Of a stretch of 64,000 nucleotides of DNA, positions 63,404 through 64,000 are shown piece by piece. This DNA is from Candidatus Zhuqueibacterota bacterium. Its GTDB lineage: Bacteria; Zhuqueibacterota; Zhuqueibacteria; Oceanimicrobiales; Oceanimicrobiaceae. Every line of letters begins with the position of its first letter. Position 1 is the stretch's first letter. Position numbers and translations under genes: made by a program. The notes under the pieces were generated by a model. That model ran no database searches. It was not told where the DNA came from and saw only the letters and a list, made by a program, of their open reading frames with translations. Location of the stretch: contig JAJDAG010000003.1 in the NCBI GenBank assembly GCA_029262005.1, positions 1-64,000 on the forward strand. The letters are read 5' to 3'.

Positions 63404-64000
63404 CTGGAAACAATATTAGACATATCAGCAAAGCCGCCACAGCTACCGGCGCCATAAACCGGATAAAGAATGCGTAAATTGTCTGACCGCTGTACTTTGG
63501 ATTTCCCTCGGCAATTTCGGCATTGGCCTTGTCAGCGCCCCAGTTCCAGCCGACAAAAATAGCCACACCAAGCGAGCCGATTATGAGGGAATATTGGCCA
63601 AAAACAAGGTTCATTAAATCAAGAAACCCAAGCTTCTTGCCACCGATGGTTAGCAGATCACTCAACCATCCCACCGTGCCCATGCTCAATGCAGCAGGAA
63701 TGCCTGCGACAAAGGCGCCAAAGCCGGCAATGGAAACCGCCTTTTTCCTGGACATTTTCATCTCATCGATGAAATATGCAGCAGGTACTTCCACAATTGA
63801 AATCAAAGATGTGACTGCTGCCACTGTCAGCAAAACAAAGAACCCTGTTCCAAACAAATTGCCGAGAAAAATCTTATTGAACATATTGGGAAGCACCACA
63901 AATATCAGGCCCGCCCCTTTAGCTGGATCGAGGCCAAAGGCAAAAATAGCAGGCATAATGGCAAAACCGGCTAACAATGCAATAAATGTATCCAGCGATG
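63393..64000 (-). CDS. Sodium-dependent (SNF/NSS) transporter, 5' end outside window
   Basis: The frame is open to the right edge. About 202 residues of C-terminal sequence are visible, with five or six membrane helices. The stretch SLDTFIALLAGFAIMPAIFAFG, split across the edge of the shorter TTG-initiated frame, is a signature of the neurotransmitter:sodium symporter family, bacterial branch (LeuT-like). Later VGWNWGAD and YAFFIRFMAPV are also family-like. It would take up amino acids or similar solutes with sodium. The TTG at 63977 is an internal codon, not a start. The substrate-binding N-terminal half cannot be seen. Confidence 0.9.
   Translation of the reverse strand, partial: SLDTFIALLAGFAIMPAIFAFGLDPAKGAGLIFVVLPNMFNKIFLGNLFGTGFFVLLTVAAVTSLISIVEVPAAYFIDEMKMSRKKAVSIAGFGAFVAGIPAALSMGTVGWLSDLLTIGGKKLGFLDLMNLVFGQYSLIIGSLGVAIFVGWNWGADKANAEIAEGNPKYSGQTIYAFFIRFMAPVAVAALLICLILFPDAF

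Noticed and set aside
1-64000. CRISPR arrays, tRNA/rRNA genes, insertion sequences, prophage or toxin-antitoxin modules
   Set aside because: No tandem spacer pattern, no cloverleaf with a GTTCGAA-type arm outside genes, no transposase or integrase frames and no phage structural genes were found on reading through both strands.

Overview
The window is almost entirely coded on the minus strand: 52 protein genes are supported, all reading right to left, and no convincing plus-strand gene, tRNA, rRNA, CRISPR array, insertion sequence or prophage was seen. It looks like the chromosome of a Gram-negative bacterium: there is an outer-membrane barrel, a Wza/Wzc-type export system, lipoproteins and a full rod-shape operon. 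Two tandem GWxTD-domain proteins, a geranylgeranyl-reductase/ferredoxin/UbiA cluster and moderate G+C suggest the Fibrobacteres-Chlorobi-Bacteroidetes superphylum or a KSB1/Calditrichota-like neighbour. That placement is inferred from gene families, not from a marker tree.

Layout, left to right (reverse of transcription). 1-38.7 kb is a large extracellular polysaccharide / glycolipid locus. Its promoter-proximal end carries a STAS-domain protein, an export protein, a Wzc-like tyrosine kinase, a UDP-glucuronate-epimerase-like enzyme, an initiating phospho-sugar transferase and a GT4. The middle holds two asparagine-synthase paralogues (one with a dead glutaminase site), a methyltransferase, a GlpD-like dehydrogenase, two stretches of SDR epimerases, a flippase-like membrane protein, an acyltransferase, three polyprenyl-phosphate-sugar-synthase-like GT2 enzymes and more transferases. 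The distal end holds a Wzx-like flippase, two GT39-like membrane transferases and an O-antigen ligase/polymerase cut by the window edge. carAB sits inside this locus. Intergenic spaces divide it, so it is probably several transcripts.

39-41.5 kb holds galT and a divergent glycogen-synthase-like gene, ended by a strong predicted terminator. 41.7-43.7 kb holds a TPR lipoprotein and an outer-membrane barrel. 43.9-51.7 kb is purN-purH-mreB-mreC-mreD-mrdA-rodA, a purine plus cell-shape tract. 51.8-58.4 kb holds a DinB-like protein, an LD-carboxypeptidase, two GWxTD proteins, rimO and ftsY. 58.5-61.5 kb holds pgsA, a geranylgeranyl-reductase-family flavoprotein, a 2[4Fe-4S] ferredoxin and a divergent UbiA-family protein. 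61.6-64 kb holds purF, a small DUF2279-like protein and the 3' part of a sodium-dependent (SNF/NSS) transporter.

How it may work together (inference): the phospho-sugar transferase starts a lipid-linked repeat unit, soluble GT2/GT4 enzymes extend it, Wzx/Wzy-type proteins flip and polymerise it, and the Wzc/Wza-like pair controls length and export. The epimerase would supply galacturonate, which the AsnB proteins could amidate. GT2/GT39 pairs would add sugars from polyprenyl-phosphate donors on the outer face of the membrane. The most unusual items are the STAS protein with a C-terminal helix-turn-helix-like domain behind a sigma-54-like promoter, and several enzymes that have lost hallmark catalytic residues.
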